From: Sisyra terminalis
Lineage: Eukaryota; Arthropoda; Insecta; Neuroptera; Sisyridae
DNA: 64,000 nt
Direction of reading: 5' to 3'
Assembly (NCBI GenBank): GCA_958496175.1
Contig: OY292280.1
Span: forward strand, 9,734,001 to 9,798,000
Position numbers and translations under genes: made by a program. Positions 1-11,800 of the stretch are shown here, piece after piece. The first letter of the stretch is position 1. The number at the start of each line of letters is the position of its first letter. The notes beneath the pieces were generated by a model. The model ran no database searches and was not told the DNA's origin. It saw only the letters and a list, made by a program, of their open reading frames with translations.

Positions 1-1347
1 GGGAAAGTAGCGATTAATGTGCCGATTTTTCGAGATGAAAACACGGCTATTCCAGTGGATGATAGCTATGAACGTTCAGGAGATGCTAAACCTGATCATG
101 TTTATATGGATGCCATGGGTTTTGGGATGGGTTGTTGTTGTCTTCAGGTAACATTCCAAGCTTTTAATGTTACCGAAGCTCGCTTCCTATATGATCAACT
201 AACTCCGTTATGTCCCATAATGTTGGCCATAACTGCAGCTTCTCCAATTTTTCGTGGATTTATCACAGATGTGGATTGTCGTTGGAATGTGATTTCTGCT
301 TCGGTTGATTGTCGTACAGAAGAAGAACGTGGATTAAAACCACTGAAAGATAATCAATTTGTTATTGAAAAATCTCGCTATGATTCGATTGATTCATATC
401 TGTCGCCATCTGGGGAAAAATACAATGACATAAAAATGGTTTATGACCCGGCTATTTACGATAAACTTCGTTCCAATGGCATTGATCATCTTCTTGCCCA
501 ACATATTGCCCACTTATTTATCCGAGATTCTGTCTCATTATTTTCGGAAAAAGTTCACCAAAATGATGAGGAAGAAACCGACCATTTTGAAAACATCCAA
601 TCAACAAATTGGCAAACCATGCGATTTAAGTTGCCACCCCCGAATTCTTCAATCGGTTGGCGAGTAGAATTTCGTCCGTGCGAAATCCAAACAACTGATT
701 TTGAAAATGCCGCCATTGTATGCTTTATCATGCTACTAACTCGTACTATTCTATCCTGCCAGTTAAACCTACTAATTCCTATTAGTAAAGTTGATGAAAA
801 CATGCAAACTGCCCAACAACGAGATGCTCTTCGTACAAAGATGTTTTGGTTCCGCAAAGACATCCAGACTCCGGATAGCTATGTGGAAGACATCCAGACT
901 CCGGATAGCTATGTGGAAGACATCCAGACTCCGGATAGCTATGTGGAAGACATTCAGACTCCGGATAGCCATGTGGAAGACATCCAGGACAACTGTTCCT
1001 CGGAAAATTCAGAAGTCTATACCCAAATGACAGTAGATGAAATAATCAATGGAAAGGATGATCAATTTCCAGGATTGGTGCCTCTGATTAACAAATACTT
1101 GGAAGGGATGGACGTTGATGCTGACACGTACTGTACACTCCAACGCTATTTACAGTTCATTCAGAAGAAAGCTAGTGGTGAATTGGTAACCACAGCTACT
1201 TGGATTCGAAATTTTGCAACATCGCATCCGGATTACAAAAAGGATTCCGTGGTCTCCGACCAAATGACTTACGATCTGCTGAAAACTCTTCATGGAATCC
1301 AAAGCGGTGAAAAAAGCTGTGCTGAATTATTAGGCAATCTTGTATAA
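1..1347 (+). CDS. Gclc: Glutamate-cysteine ligase catalytic subunit, 3' part (partial)
   Basis: Catalyses the ATP-dependent joining of glutamate and cysteine, the rate-limiting step of glutathione synthesis; cytosolic, normally paired with the modifier subunit GCLM. The frame is open from base 1 and is cut by the window edge, so about the first 200 residues of the ~640-residue family are missing. The remaining 448 residues follow the family closely: VINVPIF-like start (AINVPIF), KPDHVYMDAMGFGMG, the cysteine cluster CCCLQVTFQAF (homologous to human Cys248/249), SRYDSIDSYLS, DHFENIQSTNWQTMRF, GWRVEFRP, and a C-terminus with FPGLVPLINKYLE, ASGELVT and HPDYKKDSVVSD. Stop TAA at 1345-1347. Everything visible is one exon. 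Oddity: after FRKDI the variable loop contains four copies of a 10-residue repeat (DIQTPDSYVE). Family assignment is very secure from recalled GCLC conservation. Confidence 0.96.
   Translation, partial: GKVAINVPIFRDENTAIPVDDSYERSGDAKPDHVYMDAMGFGMGCCCLQVTFQAFNVTEARFLYDQLTPLCPIMLAITAASPIFRGFITDVDCRWNVISASVDCRTEEERGLKPLKDNQFVIEKSRYDSIDSYLSPSGEKYNDIKMVYDPAIYDKLRSNGIDHLLAQHIAHLFIRDSVSLFSEKVHQNDEEETDHFENIQSTNWQTMRFKLPPPNSSIGWRVEFRPCEIQTTDFENAAIVCFIMLLTRTILSCQLNLLIPISKVDENMQTAQQRDALRTKMFWFRKDIQTPDSYVEDIQTPDSYVEDIQTPDSYVEDIQTPDSHVEDIQDNCSSENSEVYTQMTVDEIINGKDDQFPGLVPLINKYLEGMDVDADTYCTLQRYLQFIQKKASGELVTTATWIRNFATSHPDYKKDSVVSDQMTYDLLKTLHGIQSGEKSCAELLGNLV
859..978 (+). repeat. In-frame 30-bp minisatellite in Gclc
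   Basis: Four head-to-tail 30-bp units (859-888, 889-918, 919-948, 949-978) and the start of a fifth. The first three are identical; the fourth has two substitutions, one changing Tyr to His. Each unit encodes D-I-Q-T-P-D-S-Y-V-E. The repeat sits in the poorly conserved loop after FRKDI, where family members differ in length. Because 30 is divisible by three, it creates spurious ORFs in other frames. Confidence 0.97.
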
Positions 1348-1900
1348 TAATCTGTTATTAATTTTTTATGTTTTTGTTGTGTTTATAGCGTACATTTTTA
1401 CCTATATATAAATCAATTTTTATTCTATAAATGTATAAAATAATCATATTAAACTTAAAATGAATAATAAATAATAATGAATAATGAACTAAAAATATAA
1501 TAAAATGAAGAAATTGTCATATTAAACTTAAAATGAATTTAAAAAATATAATAAAATGTACGCTTGAAATAATTAGAAGTTTAATTTAGAGAACCTTTTA
1601 AAAACTCCCAAAAATTTTCAGAGAAAAAAATTATAACAAAAAAATAATTCTGTCATTGTTTTTGGAGATTCTGGAATTCTAGCATATTATCCATTCAAAA
1701 GTAAGTATTAAGTTGTCCGGAAAGTTAATCCCAAAGCTTAAGATAATTTTTAACAAAGCTGAATAAGTTGTCAATTATGTATAATATTGTGAAAAACTAT
1801 ACGGTAAATAACCATATAAGTAACCAATTTGGCTCGTGCTCCTTTTAGTGACATCAATATCTGGCAACGTGGCATTTTCTATTTTGTTTTTATATTTTTA
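1348..1900. other. Gclc 3' UTR and AT-rich spacer
   Basis: Very AT-rich DNA after the Gclc stop with no coding potential. A short direct repeat (attgtcatattaaactta-like) occurs near 1,445 and 1,515. The segment near 1,848-1,895 resembles the 'ctggcaacgt' repeat seen again at 25.3-26.0 kb. Confidence 0.6.
1466..1471 (+). terminator. Candidate poly(A) signal of Gclc
   Basis: AATAAA about 120 bp after the Gclc stop, in a stretch of several overlapping AATAA-type repeats. In such AT-rich DNA a hexamer alone is weak evidence; position is the main support. Confidence 0.4.
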
Positions 1901-3902
1901 CTAGCTGATCCCCGCGACTTCGTCTGCGTAACGTAGGTGTAGATTATATTTTTTTTTCAGGTCTGCTATTTGTAGTGGTGTATGAAAATTTTTATTTTTC
2001 TTATATCTTTTACGAAAAATATAATCATACTTTAAAACACTATTTAGTCAACTTTAAAAAGACACATTTAATAAACTGTTGCTTAGAATAAAATGGTTGT
2101 ATATAATGATCAATTAATTTTCAAAAAAAAATTATAAATATCTAAAAAGAGTATGGTCTATTGCGTATATCTACGGTAGGTATACCTACCGTGAACCAAA
2201 TAATCCGTAAATCAATCAGCATCTATACATAAATAAAAAATATCGCCAAGTTCAATAAATTTGGTCTTAATTATGAGTAAAAAAGTCGAAAGTTATCAAA
2301 ATACTCGCGTCAAAATAACAAAAGTTAAGGGTCTAGATTTTTGAATATTAGTAAGAATCCCATCTCACTGTTTCGATTCCCGAATGAACCTTTTTCAAAA
2401 ACTATTACACTATTGCAATGTACAACACAACCGCGAAATTGTATTTGTACAATTGCACGAAACCCAGTTCTTCCATAATCAAGTATAACCATTATGTATC
2501 TATAAACTTATTATTAAAATATCTGAATTTCAACTATATAATTAAACCATATTTGATAGTCTAGAGTTCACCATACACGATTTGGTGTATGCCTTTTACT
2601 CTGGAAGAGGATTTTAAATTTCTTTTATCATTATGACTTACCGTAAAATAGTCGGTAAGTATTTTCTTTTAGTTCGCAGAATTTCAAAGGGTACTCGCTC
2701 ACTGATGTAATTATATCAGATTACAATATGTGAAAGCCAATAAACTTAAAGCTCACTTATATACTTATCTTAACCTTTTTCAGATATATTTATCAGTTTA
2801 AACTTTTAAGCAGACCCTAATTTTTTGTCTCTAATAATAAACAAAGTTTGTTTTATATTAAGCAGTAATAAATTTTCTCCTTTAACGGATTTTGATAATG
2901 AAATTTGAAATTTCGATTGTTTATTAGACGTTATGCCATACAAACTTAGCCACCCTTTTTTCACTTTTTTAGTGGGGGGAATTATCAAAAACCTATTCTT
3001 ATTATAAAACGGCATCCTATAAGGAAAACAGTTTCCAAATTTCATCGACACAAATATGCATTTATATCTTAAATTACAATATAAAACGAAAAAAATTACG
3101 ACCTTTTATATTTTAATTATGATTAAAAAGCAATTCGATTTCGCACATTTGGACGTTGTACATACAAACTTGTTGGAAATAGGTGGAAAGCGTGGAAGTA
3201 AAATCGAATATTTAATTTATATTCAATAACAATAATTGGTTTTAAAATTAGTATGGAAGATTTTATATTTGAATTGATAATGAAATATATGACAAAAAAT
3301 TGTTTCCTCAATGCTTTTCAGCAGAATATATAATTACTCCAGGTCACAATCATTGGTTCAAAAAATTAGATTTTAAAAACTTTGATTGTTGGAAAACAAA
3401 CAAAAAGGCAATTTTTTGTACTTTAAATTAAATTACTGTGCTTTTTATTAGTTCCACTAAAGATAAATGCAGATCATTTTTTAACTTTTAAATACTTTTC
3501 AATGATATATAACTCACCTGTCGAAAGTAAAATATTTTTTTTCAGCCCTCAGTTTTACGTAGGGAATACATTCCCTTATTATTTTTAAGGAATGATAAGT
3601 AGCCGAACGTGTGTGGGTAATTGTGTTGTATCTTAATAAAAAGTTTCATTAAATTCGGTTGTTCCGTTCTTTAGTTAAATCACCAGCGCACAATGTAAGA
3701 AAGTTTTTTGGTAATTTTTTCACTCATTATTGAAGTTTTAGTATGGATGCCTACCTTTTTTGAAAATTTAATTTAGCCCATGTTCACCGGAAATAGTGTA
3801 GCTTCCCAACAGTGAAAGTATTTTTTAAATCGGTTAAGTAGTTTCGGAGCCTATTCAAAGCAAACAAACAATCAAATCTTTCCTCTTTATATATTATAAG
3901 AT
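1901..3902 (+). repeat. Degenerate retroelement-like repeat, copy 1
   Basis: Begins with ctagctgatccccgcgactt, a type of sequence that recurs at ends of old non-LTR-related repeats in arthropods, and ends with a cluster of short AT repeats (tttatatattataag) after an 'aaacaaacaatc' stretch. Its middle is homologous to 6,430-8,100: shared blocks include tataatgatcaattaatt, the imperfect palindrome ctacggtaggtatacctacc, and the 'attaagtgctc/ gaacctttttc' region. No open frame of useful size remains. The class is not certain. Confidence 0.5.
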
Positions 3903-4090
3903 ATTTTAAATTTATGATTTTTTTTCTCTAACAACCTTTCCTTTGAAAATTCAAAATACATATTTCTAGTTACAATTGCTTCAATTGGCTAAAACTATCT
4001 TTATTTAACTAAATATTTTAATTTTTGATCAAATAGGAGTGATTATTTATTGCTCATTCGTTGGACGATGGAAATTTACAGGATATTCAT

Positions 4091-4796
4091 TAGGGTGTCC
4101 GTTATTTCCCAAATTAATTTTTTTACAGCGATCGCCCCCTGAATTTTTAGTTTAAGACACAAAAAAAATTATCCAATACAATTAAGCTCTTAATTTCTTG
4201 ATTAAACCGTCCCGGAATCATGTTACATTTACCATTTAAATAACATGGGAATATTTGACTTTTTACTTTTAATTTTTTTTCTCAGAAACAAATGAATGAA
4301 AAGATTTAACATTAAATTATTCTGACGTAAAATTTAACGCTCTACAAAAAAGGTCTCTCATGAATTTTCACTTGCGCTCTAATGATAATAATTTTTATCT
4401 TCTTTTCCAATGATTTTATAATTAAAAAAAGTAAAAATGAGCAAAAAGCTGAATATATTGCAAGATTTATATTAGGCACAAGTGAAATGTTGAATAACTT
4501 TTAATGGAGTGATTTAATCAAAAATTTATAAGACACCTTTTTTGTAGAGCGTTAAATTTTACGTCTGAATAATTAAATGTTAAATCTTTTTATTCATTTG
4601 TTTCTGAAAAAAAAAATAAAAGTAATAAGTCAAATAATCCCATGCTATTTAAATAGTAAAAGTAACATGATTCCGGCACGGTTTAATCAAGAAATTAAGA
4701 GCTTAATTGTTTTGGATATTTGTTTTGTATCTTAAACTAAAAATTCAGGGGGCGATCGCTATAAAAAAATTAATTTGGGAAATAACGGACACCCTA
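4091..4796. mobile_element. Fold-back MITE, TA-flanked, TAGGGTGTCCG ends
   Basis: Near-perfect inverted repeat. The left end TAGGGTGTCCGTTATTTCCC at 4,091 is mirrored by GGGAAATAACGGACACCCTA ending at 4,796, and the complementarity continues inwards for about 300 bp per arm (for example the block around GCGATCGCCCCCTGAA). Both ends abut TA, as expected for Tc1/mariner-type insertion. Each arm carries the ctctacaaaaaaggt motif. A second, larger copy lies at 21,378-22,444. Confidence 0.85.
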
Positions 4797-4799
4797 ATA

Positions 4800-6420
4800 T
4801 ATTAACATCAAAGGTCTTAATTGAGCGGCGAAAATAAACCACTACAAACAATCGATTGTTTTCTTTAATATCTAATTTTATTTTGAAAAGTTTTAATTTG
4901 GGATTGTAGTTAAAAGTTTTGCGAAAAAAATATTTCAAATATCAATTATTTCCTATGTAATCAATGCATTTGAAATCGAAAAAATAAACGTTCTAAGTAT
5001 TGTATACTCAAATAGTCACTTTATACGCTAAGTCTACTTCGGACAAATCAAAGCACTGTAGTTTCTCGCCTAGCGCTGGATTCATGGACCAATCATAGCG
5101 CACCGTCAAAAGCTCACTCTTAAAATCGACCAATCAGAGCACTCGTTTCTAAAGCTTTAAAAATATCGACCAATGACAAACTTTTATTATAAATTATTGC
5201 CTAAAACCTACTACAAATTATGAATATTGATATTTCCGGTCTCTTTTTACTCTTTCTCTTCATATCAGATGGTAATTTAAGAAAAAAAACGTATAATCCT
5301 TATGTTTTTTTTTAGTTTGTTTAATATATATAAGAATATCTATATCTAAATAAGAAGCAGCCTATTGAGTTTCTATTACTTTTTTTCTCCTTAAATACTG
5401 AAAAAAATCCAAAAACTATCAATGATTTATTGAATAAAATGTTCATTTCCTTCGGATTTTTTTCAAATTAATTGTCTTTAATAGAGGGATGTAATAATTT
5501 GTATTTATCTTACCTATGATTCTTCCGGTCAAAACCACTCATAATAAGTTCAGACCTTGAAATTCTTATTTCGAATTAAAAATTTGATGATATCTATTTT
5601 ATTTTTAAAAATTACATCCCTTATTAAAGTTAATTATTTTGAAAAATAAATGAGTAAAGTGCATTTGTGAATTCTTTTAAATAAAAGCACTACTTTCGTC
5701 TCTAAAACAGTGAAAGTATGGAATGGGAGATACGTTGATTGGCTGGAAGATCCAAAGTATCTAATTTTTTTCCAAGTTATTCCAAGGTATTATTTTATGT
5801 GAAGAAAAATCTTATTTTAAGTTAAATACTTTACACCTCTTGTACACAGGAAATCTTTTAGCAAAGTTATCGCTAGGAATGCACTATTTCTTATAAAAAT
5901 ATCGAAATTAGAACATTAATATTTTCAACATCGAAGTCTATGAACTACAAATCGATTTTTTTCGATGATTTATTATCACCATTTAAATATAGTTATACTA
6001 AAATACTTCTCAAATAATTATATACGATGGCATAAAACTGTAAACTTCGTATGTTTATAAAGAGTATCGTGTGTATCATTTGAATCTTAGTGTAGTAATC
6101 TTAGAATCTTAATCTCGAATTTAGAATCTTAATTATCGAAATTAGAATCTTAGTAATCTTTGAGTACGTGTATATAGCGAATAATATTTTCAATATAAAA
6201 TATAAAGTACGCTTTATGAATTATTATATTATATTATAATTATTGAACGAAAGTGATGCATCATCGGTTGCATAGCTCCAACATTTAAGGGGGTATTCTG
6301 GTCTAGAAATTTGAAAAAATCGTTTTTTTTTGCATATTTTGAAAGTTTAGACATTCAAAAATATGATCCTAAAAGGATTTTTCAAAATTCGAATTATTTT
6401 CGGAGATACAGTCGATTTAG
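4800..6420. other. AT-rich intergenic DNA, no gene seen
   Basis: No supported coding exon. A short patch at 5,030-5,180 is slightly less AT-rich and carries tandem 'gaccaatca(t/g)a' repeats (near 5,088, 5,140 and 5,168), reminiscent of CCAAT-like boxes, but with no adjacent gene. The rest is low-complexity. Confidence 0.4.
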
Positions 6421-6429
6421 GTACAAACG

Positions 6430-8100
6430 AAAATAAACAAAATAAACTGTTACTTAGACTAAAATAGTTGTATATAATGATCAATTAATTAATTTAATCA
6501 ATTATAAATATTTAAAAAGAGTATGATCGGAATAGACCATACTCTACGGTAGGTATACTCACTGTGAACCAATTAATCCTTAAATCAATCAGCATCTATA
6601 CATAAATAAAAACTATCGTTAAGTTCAATAAAGTCAGTCATAATTATGACTTAAAACAGTCAAAAGTTATCAAAACACTCGCCTAGATATTTAGAATATT
6701 AGTAGAAATCCCATTTCATTGTCTCGACTCCCGAATGAACCTTTTTCTCAAAACTATTACACTATTGCAATGTACAAAACTACGGCGAAATTAAAATTTG
6801 TTCAAATGCACGAAACCCAGTTCCTCCATAATCAAGTATAACCATTATGTATCTATGCACTTATTAAAATATCTGAATTTCAACTGTATAATGAAACCAT
6901 TTTCTTTTAGTTCGCCGAAATTCTCGCTGCTCGATATTCCCTCACTAATGTATTTATTTGTGATGACAATATATGACAAAAAATTGCTCCCTTAATGCTT
7001 TTCAGCAAAATATATAATTGCTCCTGGCCACAATCATTGGTTGATAAAAATTAGATTTTGAAAAGTTTGATTGTTGAAAAACTAACAAAAATTAAAAACC
7101 GCCTCTTTGGTATTTGGTATAAGTACCTTCTACATAAACTTTCATACTTATTAAATGAGATGACGTTATTTAAAATTTTGTTATTAAAATGATATAACAA
7201 AAACAGAAACTTATTATAAATTAATTATTTATTTATTAATTACACTTATTAATTTCAAAATTTCGATTGTTGATTAACTCTACATTATCTCATACAAACT
7301 TAGTCACCCCGTTTACACTTTTAGGGTGGGTTTTTTCAAAAAAAAAATCTTATCAGATGTCTACTTCTTATAAGAAATACATCGAATATTAAAATTTAAT
7401 CAGTCACAGGGGATATATAAATATAGGATCTTATGTATGCACGGTTTTAAAAACGTATTTACTTAAAGTTTTATTACTATTATAATTATTACTACTTCTA
7501 CTATTAATTTTTTTTGTTAATATTTTAATATTGAGAAGCTCTATGGGTCTATTTACAACAATTTTGTAAAAAAAAAGTTTACTGTAAGAATCGAACCTAC
7601 GTCCTATAATTAGATCAGAATGTCAGATACATAAGCCATTACGCTATTAACAATATATATGTTGGATATATAATAAACAATTATATTTCAATGAGGCAAT
7701 TTTTTTAAATTTAAATTGAATTTACTGTGTTTTTTATCAGTTCAACTAAAAATATTTATACAGATTATTTTCTAACTTTTAATTACCTTTCCCATGATAT
7801 ATAACTCACCCGTCTAAAGTAAAAATTTCTGTTTTCATCCCTAGGGAATACCTTTCCTTATTATTTTTATGGAATGATAAGTAGCCTTACATGTGAGGGA
7901 AATTGTTTTATATCTTAATACCAAATTTCAATAAATTCGATTGTTCCGTTCTTTAGTTAAATCGGAACACACAGACAGACAGATACAAATTTTAAAAATG
8001 TTAAATTTGGAATAAGGGCTTCTTGAAACAAATATTTACCCTAAAATTGAATTCAAAATCGAAATGTACAGACAGACGTAAGAATTTTATATATTAGTAT
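6430..8100 (+). repeat. Degenerate retroelement-like repeat, copy 2
   Basis: Diverged homologue of 1,901-3,902: shared blocks around 6,450-6,900 (tataatgatcaattaatt, ctacggtaggtata, caatgtacaaaactacggcg) and again at 7,690-7,990. It ends with an 'acagacagacgtaagaattttatatattagtatagat' type tail near 8,100, about 290 bp upstream of the TAF3 start codon. It contains a tRNA-like stretch at 7,581-7,650 that copy 1 lacks. Confidence 0.5.
7581..7650 (-). repeat. tRNA-like (tRNA-Arg-like) relic
   Basis: On the minus strand there is an A-box-like TAGCGTAATGG (7,636-7,646) and a B-box-like GGTTCGATTCT (7,587-7,597), at tRNA spacing. Between them a TCTGAC...GATC stem resembles arginine tRNA. The flanks do not form a convincing acceptor stem, so this is a tRNA pseudogene or the head of a tRNA-derived SINE, not a working tRNA. 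Confidence 0.5.
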
Positions 8101-8387
8101 AGATTATAACTTTCTGTAATGGCGCCATCTTGTGCTGAAAGAGTAACTTAATGTTAGGACAGCCGGTAAGGCTGTCAACGTCATAGCTGTCATGGCTGTC
8201 ATCTACATGGCTGACATTTAGGGATATTTGATTTTCGTGATCAAGTTGGTTCACCTGGATAAACACATCCAGGTTTGGTTGATGATGTTTGTTGAAAGTT
8301 TGCTCATTAATATCAGTTTTTAACAATTTAATTTATTATTTAGATAAGTAATTAACTAATTTGTTTTGTTTTTAATCTTCCAACAAC

Positions 8388-8847
8388 ATGGAGCAATACT
8401 GCAAGGACGTGCTAAAAGTAGCGGTGGCACAAATATGTCAAACCATTGGTTGGCACGGTATCCAATCCAGTGCACTAGAGATTCTGATTGACATAACCCA
8501 CCGTTATTTGCTGGAGATGGCAAAACAGTCTCATCGTTATTCTGAGCTTTGTAAGTTGTTGTTCAAATTCAAAATTTGTTTTATTAAATTTATTGGTTTA
8601 ATAGATGGGATGACCGAGCCTAATTTGGACCACATCGCCTTAATGATGAAGGAATTGCGGATTAATATATCCGAGTTAGAGGAATATGTGAATTGGGTTG
8701 AGCCTATGCCGCTTCCTTTTCAAGTCCCGAAAATTCCTGTACGTAAAGAAGATCATCTTCGCTTTTTGAAACCGGGAAGCCGGGAGGTTCTTACTCGACC
8801 TGTTCATGTCCCGGAACATTTACCACCCATGTATCCGGAGCTGGAGG
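8388..8847 (+). CDS. TAF3: TAF3 exons 1-2: histone-fold domain
   Basis: Exon 1 is 8388-8550 and exon 2 is 8605-8847, joined across a 54-bp intron (gtaagt...aatag) to read HRYSELYGMTEPN, the same HRYSELYGRTDP-type join as vertebrate TAF3. Residues 1-80 are the bromodomain-associated histone fold (VAVAQICQTIGWHGIQSSA, ALEILIDITHRYLLEMAK). They are followed by the conserved LEEYVNWVEP and FPVPKIPV-like (FQVPKIPV) segments. Reading through the short intron is also open, so an intron-retaining frame exists but adds an unconserved hydrophobic insert. Confidence 0.95.
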
Positions 8848-11800
8848 GTAAATAAAAGTGTAGAAGTTTACGTTTTTAGGTTATTGTTTTTCTTTTTCTT
8901 TCTTAGTTGAAGACAATGCGAGTGCACTTCTTCAAAAGTTGGAGACTCCACCATCTCCTGTCGGAGTTCAAGAGACTTCGAGCCCTTCGGGCTCCAATAA
9001 TAACGTTGATGCACCCACTGAAAACATATTCAAACGACCCGGTGACCCAATTTCGGAATCTCAGAGTAAAAAAATAAGGTATTACATGACTAAAAAAGAT
9101 GCAGACACCACATCTTTGAAGTTTGTGTTCACGAGGCTTAGTGAATTTGAACCGAATGACTTAATCTCTGAACCGGTACCAGAAATACCTAAATCTCAAT
9201 CTCTCAAACGTAAATCCCGCGGTAAGATCCAGAAATCCGCTAAGAAACAAAAAACCGATCTTGATATACAATCAAGTCCCGAATCAAGTACTTCTAATAG
9301 TTATTCAAATGATTCGTTCGAGGAATTTGCTCAATCTGCCATGAGAAAATTGCTATAACCGCGGATTGGAACCACCATAATGAAGAATCTCGTGAACATT
9401 AACATCTGTTTTGAAAACGAATGCACTTTGAACTTGTTTTTTTCCACTATGCACGCATTATTTCCTACATTTCCGTTGATTATCATAAGTGAAACATAAT
9501 TACCATATTCTTATTTCTGGTGAAAATGTTCACTAACTATTGGTGTTGGCGAAAATTGCTTTTTTTCAATCTTTTTATTTCCGTTTTCAACATTCAATCT
9601 CTTAAACATTGTAATTAGGTGCATGCTGTACTAAACCACCACATTTTATAAATTATTTTATTGATATTTTAGTCAGACATGACGTACTTTTTAATATTAC
9701 CACTCAGTATATTGTTAGAAAAAAATCAATTTATCTTACAGTATTATTTTATTTTCAAATTGATCTCTCCAACTCGTTAGTCATTAGTTTTCCAATGATA
9801 AGCCAAGCTAATCGTTTTTTACATGCTATAAAAAATAAAATAAAATTGCTATAAATCCCAATATGTTTACTTGAAACAAATAAAGTACAAATTTATTTAA
9901 ATTATTAAGAAAATAATGAATTCCAATTAAATGATGAATCAAAAATATTTTTACTATTTATAAAATGCACTTAACCAATTACCAGAAGTGTTGCTATTTT
10001 ATCATAAGTGAATTCCATTCTCAATAGTCATCAATTAATCAGAAAACATATCGTCGATTTAAAATGCTTGTTTATTGATCAAAATATTATATTTTTTTTT
10101 TTATATCTTTATAAAATATCAAAGAGCGACGCTATTGTTGAGATTTTTTACGCCAAAAAATTATGTAAAAGAATAATTAAACTATGCATACGATAATAAT
10201 TATTCTATAAATGTTAAATTTGTAAAAAGAATATAGTCGGACAAGCATAGAAAATATGTATGAGTGATTTTATAAAAATATTTTTCTTTGATCGATTTCT
10301 TTCAATTACATTTTTAGTTTATTGAATTTTAACAATATAAATAATGTATTTTAGTCTAATTTATGAAATTAGTTTACAAAAGTAAGCAGTCACCTAAAAA
10401 TATTAATGATGTCTTACTCAGATACGTATTTCGATTGCCCAGCAATCATTTAGTATTAAGTCGTTCCGTAACCGCTATGTGATAAGTTAAAAAGTATTCA
10501 CGGAACGATCTCAATTTTTATATTTACTAAGTTTATATAAGGATTAAATATAAATTTATATATAATTCAAGAGGTTACATAGTTTTATACATAAAAATGT
10601 TTTTTTGAAAATATTTTCTTCAAATGAATCTTTATAAATAATGAATGCATGTTATATTAAAATAAGAAGAACATAAATATAATCTTTTGACCGTATCTAA
10701 AGCTAATATATAAAAACGTATTCCAATTCTGCAATGCATGATGGGAAATATGTCAAGATGTGGCGCCACCACATGTGAATCTGGACTACTATCGAACCAA
10801 AACTACGTAATTTTATGCTAACGGTTTAAGTTAGTACTTTAGACACACTTGTGGCGGTGCCTCATCCTGACAAATTTCCAATAATGCATTGTAGGATTGG
10901 AATGTTTTCTTATATGTTACCTTATTAGACATTGCGCAGCTAGTGGCCGAAAAAATAACTAAATTTATTCAAATTTTTGAAAAAAACGTAAAAACAGATT
11001 GCCTGTCTTTTAAATATAAATTATGGAGCGATCTAATACCACTGATTGCTTGGCAATCGAAATATGTATCTGGACAATAGGTAATTGAATATTTTTTCTT
11101 GGAACTTGTGTAAAATATATTCCATTTAATATGCATCCCGTGAGTAATTTGAGCTTTCAAACCCAATAATTTATGACGTTTTGCTTTATAATTGAAATTT
11201 GCATCAAAAGTATATATTTCTTTTTAATTATAAATCGATCAAGTAAAAAAAAACATAAATGACCAGAAACAAATTTTATATTCTTATCCACTTATACTCT
11301 TTCTAAAAATTGGCGCTTTTGAAATTTATCTAATACTCAGTACAAACATTTCATACTTATAAGTATTTTTTTTAAATTATTTTTTCCAAATGTTAAAAAT
11401 ACTTTCAACTATTGTTGAGGAAAATACAAATATACAACCAAAGTAACTTAAAGACTAATTAAATATTCAGTATCGTTAGTGTAGCATATTAATGCTTAGG
11501 CTTCAAAACCAAAGACTGAATTTTACGTAAATAATTCATTTTATTTATGTGCATTATAAAAAGCTCAAAATTGTCAATATAAATTAAGAAAAATATATTT
11601 TTTTTAATACTTTTCGTAGCTAATTCTAGTAAACAATTATAGCAATACTTATTTTTATAGCAATTGTTATTATAATATTGATCTCTTAAGCATAAATTTA
11701 GATTAAATTTACTGAAAACAATATTGAAACACATATCAATGAATTTTTTATGTTTTGTGTTGAATTTTATCAATTTGAATGCGATATTTTATTTCAAATG

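Noticed and set aside
772..1030. Additional ORFs in other frames over the Gclc minisatellite
   Set aside because: They arise because a 30-bp repeat stays open in several frames; the Gclc frame is the conserved one.
5030..5180. CCAAT-like promoter cluster
   Set aside because: No gene start lies within 3 kb downstream; probably a decayed short tandem repeat.
7581..7650. Functional tRNA gene
   Set aside because: A and B boxes are present, but no 7-bp acceptor stem and no clean anticodon arm.
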